A stretch of 64,000 bases of DNA from Melittangium boletus DSM 14713 (GTDB lineage Bacteria > Myxococcota > Myxococcia > Myxococcales > Myxococcaceae), in the NCBI RefSeq assembly GCF_002305855.1, contig NZ_CP022163.1, positions 8,251,765-8,315,764 on the forward strand, given 5' to 3'. Below, piece after piece: positions 63,916 to 64,000 of this stretch. The position numbers and the translations under genes were made by a program. Each line of letters opens with the position of its first letter. The first letter of the stretch is position 1. The notes under the pieces are model-generated. The model saw only the letters and a list, made by a program, of their open reading frames with translations, did not search any database and was not told the DNA's origin.

Positions 63916-64000
63916 ATGACCACCCCCGCCGCCCTGCTCGAAGCCTCGATCGCCCCCTCCATCCGGGAAGTCATCGCCCGTCTACGGGAGCTGGGCCATT
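63916..64000 (+). CDS. Partial gene, probable tRNA nucleotidyltransferase N-terminus
   Basis: The open frame from the ATG at 63916 to the window edge reads ASIAPSIREVIARLRELGH, which resembles the first helix of CCA-adding/poly(A) polymerase head domains (ahead of the GG..D motif lying outside the window). Only 28 residues are visible, so the call rests on a single helix. Confidence 0.4.
   Translation, partial: MTTPAALLEASIAPSIREVIARLRELGH

Overview
The window is high-GC DNA that reads like a myxobacterium of the Cystobacter/Archangium/Myxococcus group. The pointers are lipoprotein toxins with variable tips of the kind seen in myxobacterial kin discrimination, a hybrid lipopeptide synthase, many LysR regulators and dense GC3 coding. 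No rRNA, CRISPR array or replication origin is visible. This is an inference from gene content; no marker gene fixes the genus.

0-8 kb: a LanC-like cyclase and a luciferase-family flavin enzyme in tandem, a dienelactone-hydrolase-like enzyme, a broken gene start, an AHH-nuclease lipoprotein toxin with its Imm11 immunity gene, a lipoprotein and an MFS transporter. 8-17 kb: an accessory (defence) island beginning at tRNA-Arg(CCT). It holds a gutted transposase, a coiled-coil McrB-like GTPase gene split by an IS701-type element, its DUF2357/PD-(D/E)XK partner nuclease, a headless paralogue of the AHH toxin with a different tip, a TPR gene, a DUF2283 gene and scars of tandem duplication.

17-33 kb: a biosynthetic region. 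It has a P450, an S12 serine hydrolase lipoprotein and one giant synthase with domain order AL-ACP-KS-AT-ACP-aminotransferase-C-A-PCP-E-TE. The predicted product is a beta-amino fatty acid joined to a D-configured aromatic amino acid. A LigB-type ring-cleavage dioxygenase and a LysR gene follow. A 2.3-kb block inside the synthase has different codon use and holds three single-base frame breaks.

33-39 kb: an acyl-CoA operon (acyl-CoA dehydrogenase, SDR, APH-type kinase, histidine phosphatase) like the 4-hydroxyacyl-CoA pathway, with a divergent LysR, then a NUDIX hydrolase. 39-44.4 kb: a tightly coupled operon AfsA-hotdog / ICMT-like methyltransferase / PEP-utilising phosphotransferase / UbiA prenyltransferase. 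This is the best candidate for an undescribed small-molecule pathway.

44.6-54.7 kb: redox and stress genes (NAD(P)-binding protein, RibD-type reductase, cupin, zinc alcohol dehydrogenase, aldo/keto reductase, DoxX), an RND pump whose adaptor and outer-membrane partners are gutted, and a gutted aldo/keto reductase. Three copies of an ~80-bp upstream element probably mark a small LysR regulon. 54.8-60.8 kb: a choline-sulfate/choline uptake locus (porin, fused binding-protein/permease, ATPase with CBS-like tail, choline sulfatase) with a palindromic operator in its promoter. 60.9-64 kb: an alpha/beta hydrolase, a PKD/cytochrome-like lipoprotein, thiD and the first codons of a probable tRNA nucleotidyltransferase.
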